Under the pieces are notes generated by a model. That model made no database searches, was not told the origin of the DNA, and saw nothing but the letters and a program-made list of their open reading frames with translations. The translations under genes and the position numbers were made by a program. From Thioclava indica (GTDB taxonomy: Bacteria; Pseudomonadota; Alphaproteobacteria; Rhodobacterales; Rhodobacteraceae), in NCBI RefSeq assembly GCF_000714545.1, contig NZ_AUNB01000095.1, positions 58,849 to 122,848 on the forward strand: a stretch of 64,000 nucleotides of DNA, read 5' to 3'. Below are positions 1-9,035 of this stretch, one piece after another (the stretch's first letter is position 1; every line of letters starts with the position of its first letter).

Positions 1-45
1 GGGCTGAAAGAGTGGTGCTCGGCGGGCGACGACGGAGGTGGCGGT

Positions 46-1011
46 ATGATGTCGATGGCCGACCTCATTTCGCAAACAGATGGCACCAGCAACCAGGGCC
101 CGACGCTTTGGAACTGGCCCTTTCCCTCGCTTGATACCTTGCACAAGGCCTGTTCGGCGATCCCGCCCTCGCGCGACGTAACGCAGGGGATCGAAGACGG
201 TTTTCTTGCGATCCGGAGCGGTTTGCGCGCAGTGGTCGATCCGCTGACCCAGCCGCTTAGCTGGGCATTGCGCGACATGCTGTGGGTGATGACCAACACG
301 CCCTGGTGGCTTATGGTCATGGTGCTGATGCTGATCACCTGGCTGGTGACACGGTCGTGGAAGCTGGTGGTTTTCGTGTTGCTTTCGATCGCGCTGCTCG
401 CCTTCATTGATCACTATGATGCGGCGATGGAAACCCTGGCTATCATCTTTGTGTGCGCGTTTATATGCGTCCTTCTCGGGGTGCCGATCGGTATCGCAAT
501 GTCGCGGAGCGACCGCTTGCAGCGTATCGTGATACCGATCCTGGACATGCTGCAAACGCTGCCGCCTTTCGTGTATCTGATCCCGCTGATCTTCCTGTTT
601 TCGGTCACCGAGCCCAAGCTTTACGGCATCGCGATCATTCTTTATGCCATCGTGCCCGTCGTTCGGCTGACCGATCTGGGTATCCGTCTTGTCGATCCCG
701 ACGTGATCGAGGCGGCCGACGCTTTTGGCATGACCAAACGCCAGAAGCTGTTCGGCGTGCAAATTCCACTCGCGCTGCCCAACATCATGGCCGGCGTGAA
801 CCAGACAATCATGATGAGCCTTGCGATGGTTGTAATTGCCTCGCTCGTGTCAGCCCCGGGGCTTGGCGTGCTTGTGCTGCGCGGGATCCGGACGCTGGAA
901 CTGGGGGTTGGCCTCGTTGCAGGCTTCGGGATCGTGTTGCTCGCTATCTTGCTGGATCGCGTGACCAAAGCGTCTCTGGCGCGTATCGACACCAGCAAGC
1001 GGCGGAAATGA
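46..1011 (+). CDS. ABC importer permease, glycine betaine/choline (ProW) type
   Basis: Inner-membrane permease of an osmoprotectant-type ABC importer (ProW/OpuAB/ChoW family). The 321-residue protein has a polar N-terminal stretch of about 75 residues, then hydrophobic segments from about 83 onward and the BPD_transp_1 core. The cytoplasmic coupling loop starting EAADAFGMTKRQ lies near residue 222. A GGAGG at 35-39 sits seven bases before the chosen ATG, but the frame stays open to the left edge, so a longer protein is possible. The ATPase gene follows 10 bases downstream, so the two are co-transcribed. No binding-protein gene is visible; it may lie to the left of the window. Substrate (glycine betaine, choline or a related quaternary amine) is inferred from family only. 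Confidence 0.85.
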   Translation: MMSMADLISQTDGTSNQGPTLWNWPFPSLDTLHKACSAIPPSRDVTQGIEDGFLAIRSGLRAVVDPLTQPLSWALRDMLWVMTNTPWWLMVMVLMLITWLVTRSWKLVVFVLLSIALLAFIDHYDAAMETLAIIFVCAFICVLLGVPIGIAMSRSDRLQRIVIPILDMLQTLPPFVYLIPLIFLFSVTEPKLYGIAIILYAIVPVVRLTDLGIRLVDPDVIEAADAFGMTKRQKLFGVQIPLALPNIMAGVNQTIMMSLAMVVIASLVSAPGLGVLVLRGIRTLELGVGLVAGFGIVLLAILLDRVTKASLARIDTSKRRK

Positions 1012-1021
1012 GGACACCAGA

Positions 1022-2068
1022 ATGAACAAGACAATCAAGGTATCCATCCGCAATCTCTACAAGATCTTTGGCGATGATCCACTGGCCGCTCTGGAAGACG
1101 TCAAGGCAGGTATGGGAAAGGCCGAACTGCTTGAAACCCGCAATCACGTGCTTGGGCTGAACAACATCAATGTTGACATGGCAGAGGGCGAAATCACCGT
1201 CATCATGGGGCTTTCCGGCTCTGGGAAATCGACATTGATCCGTCACCTGAACCGGTTGATCGAACCGACTGCGGGCGAGGTGATCGTGAACGGCGTGAAC
1301 ATCCTCGAATACAACGAGGAGCAACTCCGCAAGATGCGCCGCGAGAATATGTCGATGGTGTTCCAGAAGTTTGCCCTTTTGCCGCACAGAAGCGTCGCCG
1401 AGAACACGGCGATGGCACTGGCAACGCGTGGCATTCCGGCGTCGCAATATACCTCCGAGGCTGAAAAGTGGCTCGAGCGTGTGGGCCTTGGCGGCTATGG
1501 CGACCACCACCCGCATCAGCTTTCGGGCGGGATGCAGCAACGCGTCGGGATCGCGCGCGCCCTGGCGTCGAACTCGGATATCATGCTGATGGACGAGGCC
1601 TTTTCCGCGCTTGATCCGCTGATCCGCACCGATATGCAAAACCTGTTGCTCGAATTGCAGGCAGAGCTGCACAAGACCATCATTTTCATCACCCATGATC
1701 TCGACGAAGCGCTCAAACTGGCCGACCACCTCGTGATCCTGAATGACGGGCAGGTGATCCAACAGGGCGAGCCGCAGGACATCTTGCTGAACCCGGCCGA
1801 TCCCTACATCGAGGACTTCGTCGCCGACATCAACCGCGCCCGCGTGCTGCGCGTCCGTTCGGTGATGGATCGCAATGCGATACCCGACGAAGTTTCGGGG
1901 GATATTGACGTGAACGACAACCTAGAAAGCGTCATCGCGAAATCGCAAGGGGCGCTTGAACATTGCTATCGCGTTATGTCCGACGGCAAGCCGGTGGGCA
2001 GTCTTGCAATGCCCGCAGTCATGCGCGCATTGGTGCCTGCACATGCCTCGCACACAGGCCCGCTGTGA
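1022..2068 (+). CDS. ABC importer ATPase, glycine betaine/choline (ProV) type
   Basis: ATP-hydrolysing subunit that partners the permease just upstream. Walker A is GLSGSGKST (about residues 63-71), the Q-loop is in MVFQKFALLPHRSV, the signature is LSGGMQQR and Walker B is IMLMDEAFSAL. The N-terminal 40 residues before the nucleotide-binding domain are typical of the ProV/OpuAA branch, which also fits the sequence of the coupled permease. At 348 residues it is shorter than E. coli ProV (about 400), and the region after residue 270 can hold only a reduced CBS-like regulatory domain, so osmosensing through tandem CBS domains may be weakened. The start is ATG 10 bases after the permease stop, with GAGG in that gap. 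Substrate not determinable. Confidence 0.88.
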   Translation: MNKTIKVSIRNLYKIFGDDPLAALEDVKAGMGKAELLETRNHVLGLNNINVDMAEGEITVIMGLSGSGKSTLIRHLNRLIEPTAGEVIVNGVNILEYNEEQLRKMRRENMSMVFQKFALLPHRSVAENTAMALATRGIPASQYTSEAEKWLERVGLGGYGDHHPHQLSGGMQQRVGIARALASNSDIMLMDEAFSALDPLIRTDMQNLLLELQAELHKTIIFITHDLDEALKLADHLVILNDGQVIQQGEPQDILLNPADPYIEDFVADINRARVLRVRSVMDRNAIPDEVSGDIDVNDNLESVIAKSQGALEHCYRVMSDGKPVGSLAMPAVMRALVPAHASHTGPL

Positions 2069-2455
2069 TCGCAAAGCGGGTTATGTCCCTTATGTAGCCT
2101 GTGCTGGCGGATGCAAAACATGATCGTCTTTCAATGCCGGATTGTCAGGTTAAGTCCCTGTGCCCGCAGCTTTGCCTGTGAGGGTTCGATCAAGCCGTCA
2201 TTGCAGCGGCACAATCGATCCAACGGCAAAATGCGGCTGTTCGGGTGTGGCGATATTTGCAAGCAGTCATCTTGTGGCGGCGGGGGCGCAACGTTTACAT
2301 AAGACGGATTATCAGGCGAATTTCTTGATACAGCGCACTCATTTTGATGCCCAGAGGCAGCAGATGCGGCTAAAGACGCGTTTCTTCAAGCGCGGCAAGA
2401 TCTTCGGTGCGTCTCTGCGTCCGGCCTGATACGACCGGACGCGGATATGTTCTGC
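2069..2455. other. Intergenic region without a recognised gene
   Basis: This 387-base stretch between the convergent ABC ATPase and acyl-CoA synthetase genes holds short open frames with no recognisable domain and no good ribosome binding site. The only clear structure is the hairpin at 2417-2442, listed separately. Confidence 0.5.
2417..2442 (-). terminator. Hairpin downstream of the acyl-CoA synthetase gene
   Basis: Perfect 8-bp stem GCGTCCGG/CCGGACGC with a 10-base loop, 14 bases beyond the minus-strand stop codon at 2456. There is no T-tract on either side, so it is a weak intrinsic terminator at best; it may protect the 3' end of the transcript. Confidence 0.4.
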
Positions 2456-4183
2456 TCAGGCGGTCTGTTCGACCTCCAGGCCCAGTTCCTCGATCATCGC
2501 ATCGCGCATGACAAATTTCTGCGGCTTGCCCGACACCGTCATGGGCAAGTCGTCCTTGAACCGGATCACCGCGGGCACTTTGAAATGGGCGATCTGGTCG
2601 CGGCAGAACTCTTTGATGTTCTCTTCATTCAACTCCGCTCCGGCGCGCGGGACGATCCAGGCCGCGACGATCTCTCCGTATTTGTGATCTGGAAGACCGA
2701 AGACCTGCACCTGCGAAACATCGGGATGGGTGTAAAGAAACTCTTCGATTTCACGCGGATACACATTCTCACCGCCCCGCAGGATCATGTCTTTGACGCG
2801 CCCCGTGATGTTGCAATAGCCCTCGGCGTCGATCCGGGCGAGATCACCGGTATGCATCCAGCCCTCGCCATCAAGGGCCTCATCGGTGCGCTCGGATTCG
2901 CCCCAATAGCCGCACATCACCGAATAGCCGCGCGTCAGCAACTGCCCCTGCTCGCCGACATTGGCGAGAGAGCCGTCCTCGCGCACGATCTTCACCTCCA
3001 GATGCGGCTGAACCTGACCGACCGATGTGACCCGCTTTTCCAAGGGCGTATCGGTGGCGGATTGAAACGAGACCGGGCTCGTTTCCGTCATGCCATAGGC
3101 GATCGTCACTTCGGACATATGCATCTTGGATTGCACCTGTTTCATCACCTCGATCGGGCAAGGCGCGCCCGCCATGATACCGGTGCGCAAAGACGCAAGG
3201 TCGTGTTGCGCAAAGCCCGGATGTTCAAGCATCGCCACAAACATGGTGGGCACGCCGTAAAGCGCGGTGCAGCGCTCGGCGGCAACACTTGTCAGCGTGG
3301 CGTCGGCGTCAAACCCTGCGTCAGGCACGACGATAGTCGCCCCCTTGGTTACGCAGCCCAGCGTGCCCATCACCATTCCGAAACAATGGTAAAACGGCAC
3401 CGGAATGCAGACGCGGTCAAGCTCGCTCGCCTTCATCGAATTGGTCACGAAATGCGCGTTGTTGATGATGTTGCGATGTGTCAGCGTCGCGCCTTTGGGC
3501 GCTCCCGTCGTGCCGGATGTAAACTGGATGTTGATCGGTTCGTTGCAATCAAGCCGCTCGGTGATGGCATCAAGGTCGCTTCGGTCATAGCCCTCGCCCA
3601 TCGCCTCGATATCGCCAAAGCGGAAGCATCCGGGATGGTGCGCCTCACCCAGAACAATCACGTCACGCAGATCGGGCAGTTTGCGGCATTCAAGCTGGCC
3701 GGGTTGCGAGCGCGAAAGTTCCGGCGCAAGCCCGTTCACCATCGCGACATAGTCCGAGCTTTTGAACGTCTCAGCCAGCACCAGCGCGCGACATCCCGTC
3801 TTTCTGAGGGCGAAGTCCAACTCGTGCAGGCGATAGGCCGGATTGATATTGACGAGGATCACCCCGATCCGGGCCGTTGCAAGTTGGGTCAGCATCCATT
3901 CCGAGCGGTTGGGCGCCCAAATTCCAAGCCGGTCGCCATGTCCCAGACCAAGCCGCAAAAACCCCGCGGCGAGCCGGTCAATGCGCGCCGAAAACTCGCT
4001 CCAGGTCCATCTGACGCCCTCGGAGACACACACCACCGCTTCGCGCTCGGGCCAGCGGTTTGCCGTGCGCAGCAGCACCGCCGGAATGGTGTCTTCGATC
4101 AGCGGCGTATCGATCGGCCCTGCAACATGGGCAAAGCCGCGGTGCGGGATAACGCCAAGGTCTGCGTTTTCAGTCCTATTCAT
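2456..4183 (-). CDS. Acyl-CoA synthetase (AMP-forming), FadD/AcsA-like
   Basis: ANL-superfamily ligase that activates a carboxylic acid to its CoA thioester through an acyl-AMP. Visible motifs are the phosphate loop TSGTTGAPKG, YGMTETSPVSF (substrate/AMP site), MHTGDLARID, the hinge region GRVKDMILRGGENVYPREIEE and the C-terminal catalytic lysine in SGKPQKF. I chose the ATG at 4183 because AGGAGG lies upstream at good spacing on the minus strand; the in-frame ATG at 4210 lacks a site and would add nine residues. Length (575 aa) fits medium-chain or aromatic acyl-CoA synthetases. It stands alone, so substrate is unknown; its place on an aromatic-catabolism replicon leaves phenylacetate-type acids possible, but nothing here proves that. 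Confidence 0.85.
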   Translation of the reverse strand: MNRTENADLGVIPHRGFAHVAGPIDTPLIEDTIPAVLLRTANRWPEREAVVCVSEGVRWTWSEFSARIDRLAAGFLRLGLGHGDRLGIWAPNRSEWMLTQLATARIGVILVNINPAYRLHELDFALRKTGCRALVLAETFKSSDYVAMVNGLAPELSRSQPGQLECRKLPDLRDVIVLGEAHHPGCFRFGDIEAMGEGYDRSDLDAITERLDCNEPINIQFTSGTTGAPKGATLTHRNIINNAHFVTNSMKASELDRVCIPVPFYHCFGMVMGTLGCVTKGATIVVPDAGFDADATLTSVAAERCTALYGVPTMFVAMLEHPGFAQHDLASLRTGIMAGAPCPIEVMKQVQSKMHMSEVTIAYGMTETSPVSFQSATDTPLEKRVTSVGQVQPHLEVKIVREDGSLANVGEQGQLLTRGYSVMCGYWGESERTDEALDGEGWMHTGDLARIDAEGYCNITGRVKDMILRGGENVYPREIEEFLYTHPDVSQVQVFGLPDHKYGEIVAAWIVPRAGAELNEENIKEFCRDQIAHFKVPAVIRFKDDLPMTVSGKPQKFVMRDAMIEELGLEVEQTA

Positions 4184-4623
4184 CTGCAATATATCCTCCT
4201 CTAACCCCATCGTCAGCTCGATGAACTAACGACCCTCCAAGGGCTGCTCACATTAAATGAACGATGGTTCAATTCTTGCAAGACTCTGGTGATGAGACAA
4301 GGATTTCATCGCGCGGTCGCGAAAGCGTGTTCATGCCGGTACGGGCGCGCCGAGACAATCGCACGCGACGGCGTTCCTGCAAGGCGGGTGGTTTTAAGAA
4401 AACCACTGTCAGGTAACAGACCACCGTTTCACAAAGCGGATCACCGCCCCGATGAGGCGCACCTCCGCGTCCTCAGCTCGGGCGACTCCGACATCAGAAA
4501 AGTTTGCGACAGAACCCTTCGCCAGTCAGGTATTAAATGCACCGCCTGAAGTCCGTCTCGGAGAGCGCGTGTCCGAGTGACCGTCGGTCTGTTAACAAGG
4601 CCTTACAACGCCATCGCGCCCCT
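4184..4623. other. Intergenic region with a small palindrome, no recognised gene
   Basis: About 440 bases between two minus-strand genes; the promoter of the acyl-CoA synthetase should lie in its left part. A perfect hairpin (stem GTGGTTTT/AAAACCAC, loop AAG) is at 4388-4406. Short open frames here have no domain I recognise. Base composition around 4260-4560 is less regular than the flanking genes and may be decayed mobile DNA, but no transposase motif can be read. Confidence 0.45.
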
Positions 4624-6984
4624 TTAAACCCCGTAGGGCACCCAGATGTTTTTCACCTGCGTGGCGCGTTCAAGGAACAAGCGCCCCTGCCCGCCCCGAC
4701 CGGCCCAGTCGCGCGCGTCATCAGCTTCGGTCCAGCTTTGCTTGAGGTTTCCCGCGCTTTGCGTTTCTACCATCTTGCAACCGGAATGATCGCCGAAATA
4801 CCAGATCGCATCGACGCCATCATGGGCCGCCAGCGTCTTGGCCAGCTCGTCGCGCGGGCCGGTCACGATATTGACGACGCCGCCGGGCAGATCGGAGGTG
4901 TCAAACACCTGATACAGATCGGTCGCGGCCAGCGGATGGGCCTGCGAGGGCACCAGTACTACGCTGTTGCCCATCGCAATCGCAGGCAACACCAGCGAAA
5001 TCGCCCCAAGCAGCGGCTGCGCGCTTGGCGCGACCAACCCTAGCACCCCGATCGGCTCATTCATTGCAAGCGTCACGAATTCGCTTTTCGTGCTGTGCAC
5101 AGCGCCATCAAACTTATCGGCTTGCGCGGCATACCAGAAACACCGCGTGATGGCGGTTTCGACCTCGGCCTGCGCGGCCTTACGATTTCCGCCAAGACTT
5201 TCCAGCCGCTCGGTGAACTCACCTGCACGGGCCGAAAGGTTCTCGCCAATATAATAAAGCACCTGCGCGCGGTTATGGCCCGTGGCCTTGCCCCACCCCT
5301 TGGTCTTAGAGGCCGCCTCAACCGCGTTGCGGATATCTTTGCGATTGCCTAGACCAGCAAGCCCGACGACCGCCTTACTGCCCTTCACCTGATAGCTGTA
5401 GCCGCTATCGGGTCGCGCTTGCTTGCCCCCGATATACAGCTTGGCCGTGCGGTCGATCTCGCCCGATTTAATCGTATCGGCCGGGCCGGTCGCAAGCGGC
5501 TCGGGGGTGCTGCCCTTGCCTTTACCGGTCGCGGCGGCGGGGTTGCGCAGATAGGCGCGCATTCCCTCGCGCCCGCCCTCACGGCCAAACCCGCTTTCGC
5601 GATAGCCACCAAAGCCCGCACCCGCGTCAAAGATATTGGTGCAGTTTATCCAGATGATACCGGCCTTCACCTGTGCCCCGATATCAAGGCAGAGATTGAC
5701 GTTCTCCGACCAAATGCTCGCGGCCAACCCGTAGCGCGTGTTATTGGCCAGCGCCACCGCATCAGAGGGTGTGCGGAACGTGGTGAGCGTCACCACAGGG
5801 CCAAAGATTTCCTCGGTGGACAGGATGCTGGCAGGCTCGACATCGGTGACGAGCGTGGGCGGGAAATAACAGCCCTGCGGCGCGCTCGCCTGATGCAATG
5901 TGGCCCCGTCGCTTGCGCCCTGTTCGACGAGATCGCGGATGCGGCTCAATTGCACGGGATGCACGATTGCGCCCACATCGGTGCTTTTATCCATCGGATC
6001 GCCGGTGCGCAGCGTCTTCATGCGCGCCCGCAGCAGGGTTTCGAACTGCCCGGCCACGGATTCCGCCACCAGAATACGCGAGCCGGCACAGCAGACCTGC
6101 CCTTGGTTGAACCAGATCGCATCCACCACCCCTTCGACGGCGGCATCCAGATCAGCGTCGCCAAAGACGATGAAGGGCGATTTGCCCCCCAGTTCCAGTG
6201 TCAGAGCCTTGCCCGAACCCGCAGTGCGTTCGCGCAAAATCCGCCCTACTTCGGTCGAGCCGGTAAAGGCCAGCTTGTCGATCCCCTCATGGCCGACAAT
6301 CGCCGCGCCGGTCTCGCCATCGCCGGTGACGATATTGATCACGCCCTTCGGGATGCCGCATTCAATGGCGATCTCGGCAAAGGCCAGCGCAGTGAGCGGC
6401 GTGTATTCGGCGGGTTTCAGCACCACCGTATTGCCCGCCGCCAGTGCTGGCGCGATCTTCCAGGCCAACATCAGCAGCGGGAAATTCCACGGGATGATCT
6501 GGCCGCACACGCCATGAGCCACGTGGCCCGGCATCTCGTCTTCAAGGATCTCGGCCCAGCCTGCATGGTGGTAGAAATGGCGCGCAACCAGCGGAATGTC
6601 GATATCACGGCTTTCGCGGATCGGCTTGCCACTATCCAGCGTTTCCAACACCGCCAGCAGGCGGGAATGTTGCTGGATGTGACGGGCCAACGCGTAAAGA
6701 TGCTTGGCGCGCTGATGGCCTGACAGTTTCGCCCAATCGGGCTGGGCCTTGCGCGCGGCGGCAACGGCGGCATCGACATCGCCCTGCGTGCCTTGACTGA
6801 CTTGCGCCAGCACGGTGTCGCTAGCGGGATCGCGCGTCTCGAACAACGCGCCCGGTTTGGTCATCTCGCCATTGATGTAATGCCCAAAACCATCCTTATG
6901 CGCGTCAAGCCAGGCGCGGGCGTGGCTGTCATCTTCAGGGGCCACGCCATACTCCATCGTCTCGAGGATCGTTTGAATGCTCAT
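4624..6984 (-). CDS. ALDH16-type two-domain aldehyde dehydrogenase
   Basis: NAD-dependent aldehyde dehydrogenase of 786 residues. The first domain (about 30-480) is complete: IIPWNF near 163, Glu264 in LELGGKSP and the catalytic cysteine, probably Cys298, in NQGQVCC. A Gly/Lys-rich linker near 485-500 leads to a second, shorter ALDH fold (about 510-786) that keeps GVLGLVAPSAQP and GVVNIVTGPRDEL but has no cysteine nucleophile. An active domain joined to a pseudo-domain is the hallmark of the ALDH16 family, known from animals and from roseobacters such as Loktanella. It starts 11 bases after deoC with GGAGAAG before the ATG. In this operon it most likely oxidises the acetaldehyde released by DeoC; other aldehydes are possible. 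Confidence 0.88.
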   Translation of the reverse strand: MSIQTILETMEYGVAPEDDSHARAWLDAHKDGFGHYINGEMTKPGALFETRDPASDTVLAQVSQGTQGDVDAAVAAARKAQPDWAKLSGHQRAKHLYALARHIQQHSRLLAVLETLDSGKPIRESRDIDIPLVARHFYHHAGWAEILEDEMPGHVAHGVCGQIIPWNFPLLMLAWKIAPALAAGNTVVLKPAEYTPLTALAFAEIAIECGIPKGVINIVTGDGETGAAIVGHEGIDKLAFTGSTEVGRILRERTAGSGKALTLELGGKSPFIVFGDADLDAAVEGVVDAIWFNQGQVCCAGSRILVAESVAGQFETLLRARMKTLRTGDPMDKSTDVGAIVHPVQLSRIRDLVEQGASDGATLHQASAPQGCYFPPTLVTDVEPASILSTEEIFGPVVTLTTFRTPSDAVALANNTRYGLAASIWSENVNLCLDIGAQVKAGIIWINCTNIFDAGAGFGGYRESGFGREGGREGMRAYLRNPAAATGKGKGSTPEPLATGPADTIKSGEIDRTAKLYIGGKQARPDSGYSYQVKGSKAVVGLAGLGNRKDIRNAVEAASKTKGWGKATGHNRAQVLYYIGENLSARAGEFTERLESLGGNRKAAQAEVETAITRCFWYAAQADKFDGAVHSTKSEFVTLAMNEPIGVLGLVAPSAQPLLGAISLVLPAIAMGNSVVLVPSQAHPLAATDLYQVFDTSDLPGGVVNIVTGPRDELAKTLAAHDGVDAIWYFGDHSGCKMVETQSAGNLKQSWTEADDARDWAGRGGQGRLFLERATQVKNIWVPYGV

Positions 6985-6995
6985 AGGTCTTCTCC

Positions 6996-8012
6996 TCAGG
7001 CCAGCGCGTGGCGGCTGCTATCGGCGTAACGCCCGGTCACATGATGTTCGAGCTGGCGTTCGATATCGCCCAGCATCGAGCTGGCGCCAAAGCGGAACAG
7101 ATCGGGGTTAAGCCAGTCGCGGCCCAACTCTTCTTTCATCAGGATCTGCCAGGCCAACGCCTCTTTGGCCTGTTTCATCCCACCTGCGGGCTTGAAGCCG
7201 ATCATCTGGCCAGTCACCGCGCCGAAATCGCGCAGCGCACGGATCATCACCAGGCTGACGGGCAGCGTGGCGTTCACGCTTTCCTTGCCCGTCGAGGTCT
7301 TGATGAAATCGGCCCCCGCCTGCATCGCCACCATCGAAGCGGCGTAAACGGTGTTAAGTGTCTCAAGCTCGCCGGTGGCAAGAATTGCCTTCATATGGGC
7401 GTCGCCACAGGCCTCGCGCATCGCAGAGATCTCGTCGTGCAAGCCCTGCCAGTTGCCCGTCAGCGCCAATTCGCGATTGATCACGATGTCAATCTCGGCG
7501 GCGCCTTGGGCGACCGCCCAGCGGATTTCCTCAAGACGCAGATGCAATGGCATCAACCCTGCCGGAAAGCCCGTCGCGACCGAGGCCACGGGGATATTGC
7601 TACCGTCAAGCGCCTTCACCGCATGGGGCACCATCGTGGGATAGACGCAGACCGCCCCCACCGTAAGCGCGCCCGGTTTCAACCCAAGCCCTGCCTCGAT
7701 ATGGGGCGCAATTGGCTGACGCGCCTTGGCGCAAAGCCGCTTGACGCGCCCTGCGGTATCATCGCCCGCCAGCGTCGTCAGATCGACGCAACGCACCGCA
7801 TTGACCAACCACGCGGCCTGATGTTCTTTCTTCACGCTGCGCCGCGCGGTCAGCGTCGCGCAGCGGCGTTCAGTGGCGGCACGGTTCACGTGATGGCCCT
7901 CGAACATCGCTACGTCCAGCTTCATACCGGGGTTTCGCGGATGCTCGGGATGGGCGGCGGTCGCGGGCACAAGGGCCCCTCCGCGCAACTTCAGATCTGT
8001 CTGCGTCTTCAT
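6996..8012 (-). CDS. deoC: Deoxyribose-phosphate aldolase
   Basis: Class I aldolase that cleaves 2-deoxyribose 5-phosphate to glyceraldehyde 3-phosphate and acetaldehyde. The Schiff-base lysine is Lys238 in KTSTGK and the proton-relay lysine is Lys274 in GFKPAGG; the acidic relay is in EIDIVINR. At 338 residues it belongs to the longer, eukaryote-like DERA group rather than the 250-residue enterobacterial one. I chose the ATG at 8012 (MKTQTDLK) because GGAGA precedes it closely; an ATG at 8069 would add 19 arginine-rich residues of no family character. It lies between deoxyribokinase and ALDH16, which supply its substrate and remove its acetaldehyde. Confidence 0.93.
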   Translation of the reverse strand: MKTQTDLKLRGGALVPATAAHPEHPRNPGMKLDVAMFEGHHVNRAATERRCATLTARRSVKKEHQAAWLVNAVRCVDLTTLAGDDTAGRVKRLCAKARQPIAPHIEAGLGLKPGALTVGAVCVYPTMVPHAVKALDGSNIPVASVATGFPAGLMPLHLRLEEIRWAVAQGAAEIDIVINRELALTGNWQGLHDEISAMREACGDAHMKAILATGELETLNTVYAASMVAMQAGADFIKTSTGKESVNATLPVSLVMIRALRDFGAVTGQMIGFKPAGGMKQAKEALAWQILMKEELGRDWLNPDLFRFGASSMLGDIERQLEHHVTGRYADSSRHALA

Positions 8013-8102
8013 CGCATATCTCCTAGCTCGGAGCCTGTTCGCGCGCATCGGTAAGGGCGCGGGATGCAACCCGGCCTGCTCTGCGAGAAAGGCTTGTCGG
8101 TA

Positions 8103-9035
8103 TCAAGCAAGCGCCTGATTGGAAAGAAACGTCACAAATTCCTGATCTGTCGCATAGCTCGTCTGGGTGCCACGACGGGTAATCGACAAAGCAGCGTAGC
8201 GCGCAGCGCGGGCGAGCGCGTCATTCGCATCCACCCCCTGCCCAAGGAAATGCGCGAAACTGCCGATAAAGGCATCGCCCGCACCCGTGGTATCAACGGG
8301 GGTGACAGCGACCGGCGCGATTTCGGTGACGCTATCGGCGGTAACGCGACGTGCCCCGCGGCCGCCCAGCGTGACCACGACATTGCGAATACCGCGTGCG
8401 ATCAGGCTGCGCGCGGCGGCGACGACGGCATCGTCACTATCGGTGGGCAAGCCCGTCAGCAACGCCAGCTCACTTTCGTTGGGGCAGAACCAGTCCAGCC
8501 CCTCAAGGCGCGCAATATCAAGATCGGGATGCGCGGGGGCAGGATTGAGGATCGTGCTCACCCCTTCACGCGCCCCGAACGCCACCGCGTGATATACGGT
8601 CTCCAGATCGACCTCGAGCTGAAGCAGGATCGCCGAGGCTGCGCGCAACGTCTTGGCGGCGGCATCGACATCTGACGGCGCCAGCGCGGCATTTGCGCCT
8701 TTGACGATCAGGATCGCATTCTCGCCATCGCGCTCGACAAAGATCGGCGCCACCCCCGAAGCCTTGCCCGCGACCGTGCGCACATGGGTGGTGTCGATCC
8801 CGTTGGCTTGCAGATTGGCGCGCACCTGCGGGCCGAACGCGTCATCGCCCACGCAGGTCACCATCGCGACCTGCGATCCCAGACGCGCGGCGGCAACCGC
8901 CTGATTGGCGCCCTTGCCGCCAAATCCCATCGCGAAATCCGGTGCCTCGACGGTTTCCCCGCGCGCGGGCATCCGGTCGATATAAGTCACCAGATCCATC
9001 ATGTTCGAGCCGACCACGGCAATCTTGTCAGACAT
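8103..9035 (-). CDS. deoK: Deoxyribokinase (PfkB/ribokinase family)
   Basis: Phosphorylates 2-deoxy-D-ribose to 2-deoxyribose 5-phosphate, the DeoC substrate. PfkB motifs are GGKGANQAVAAARLG near residue 40 and the anion-hole/catalytic-base motif DTTGAGDAF with Asp near 250. Several positions match, from memory, Salmonella DeoK rather than RbsK: GSNMMDLVTY at the N-terminus, GVAPIFV, LQLEVDLETVYHA, CPNESEL and GTQTSY near the end. It overlaps the upstream DUF4432 gene by 8 bases, with GGAGAG before its ATG. Ribokinase activity is the main alternative, but the adjacent deoC makes deoxyribose much more likely. Confidence 0.88.
   Translation of the reverse strand: MSDKIAVVGSNMMDLVTYIDRMPARGETVEAPDFAMGFGGKGANQAVAAARLGSQVAMVTCVGDDAFGPQVRANLQANGIDTTHVRTVAGKASGVAPIFVERDGENAILIVKGANAALAPSDVDAAAKTLRAASAILLQLEVDLETVYHAVAFGAREGVSTILNPAPAHPDLDIARLEGLDWFCPNESELALLTGLPTDSDDAVVAAARSLIARGIRNVVVTLGGRGARRVTADSVTEIAPVAVTPVDTTGAGDAFIGSFAHFLGQGVDANDALARAARYAALSITRRGTQTSYATDQEFVTFLSNQALA

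Noticed and set aside
2111..2302. Small frame after the ABC ATPase gene
   Set aside because: Cysteine-rich random-looking product, no start signal, and not between genes that suggest a small protein.
2447..4204. 585-codon open frame opposite the acyl-CoA synthetase gene
   Set aside because: It is the antisense frame of a clear ANL ligase; rich in His/Arg/Gln with no domain, a common artefact in high-GC DNA.
4289..4549. 86-codon open frame in the gap before ALDH16
   Set aside because: No homologous motif or ribosome binding site; could be debris of a mobile element but I cannot show it.
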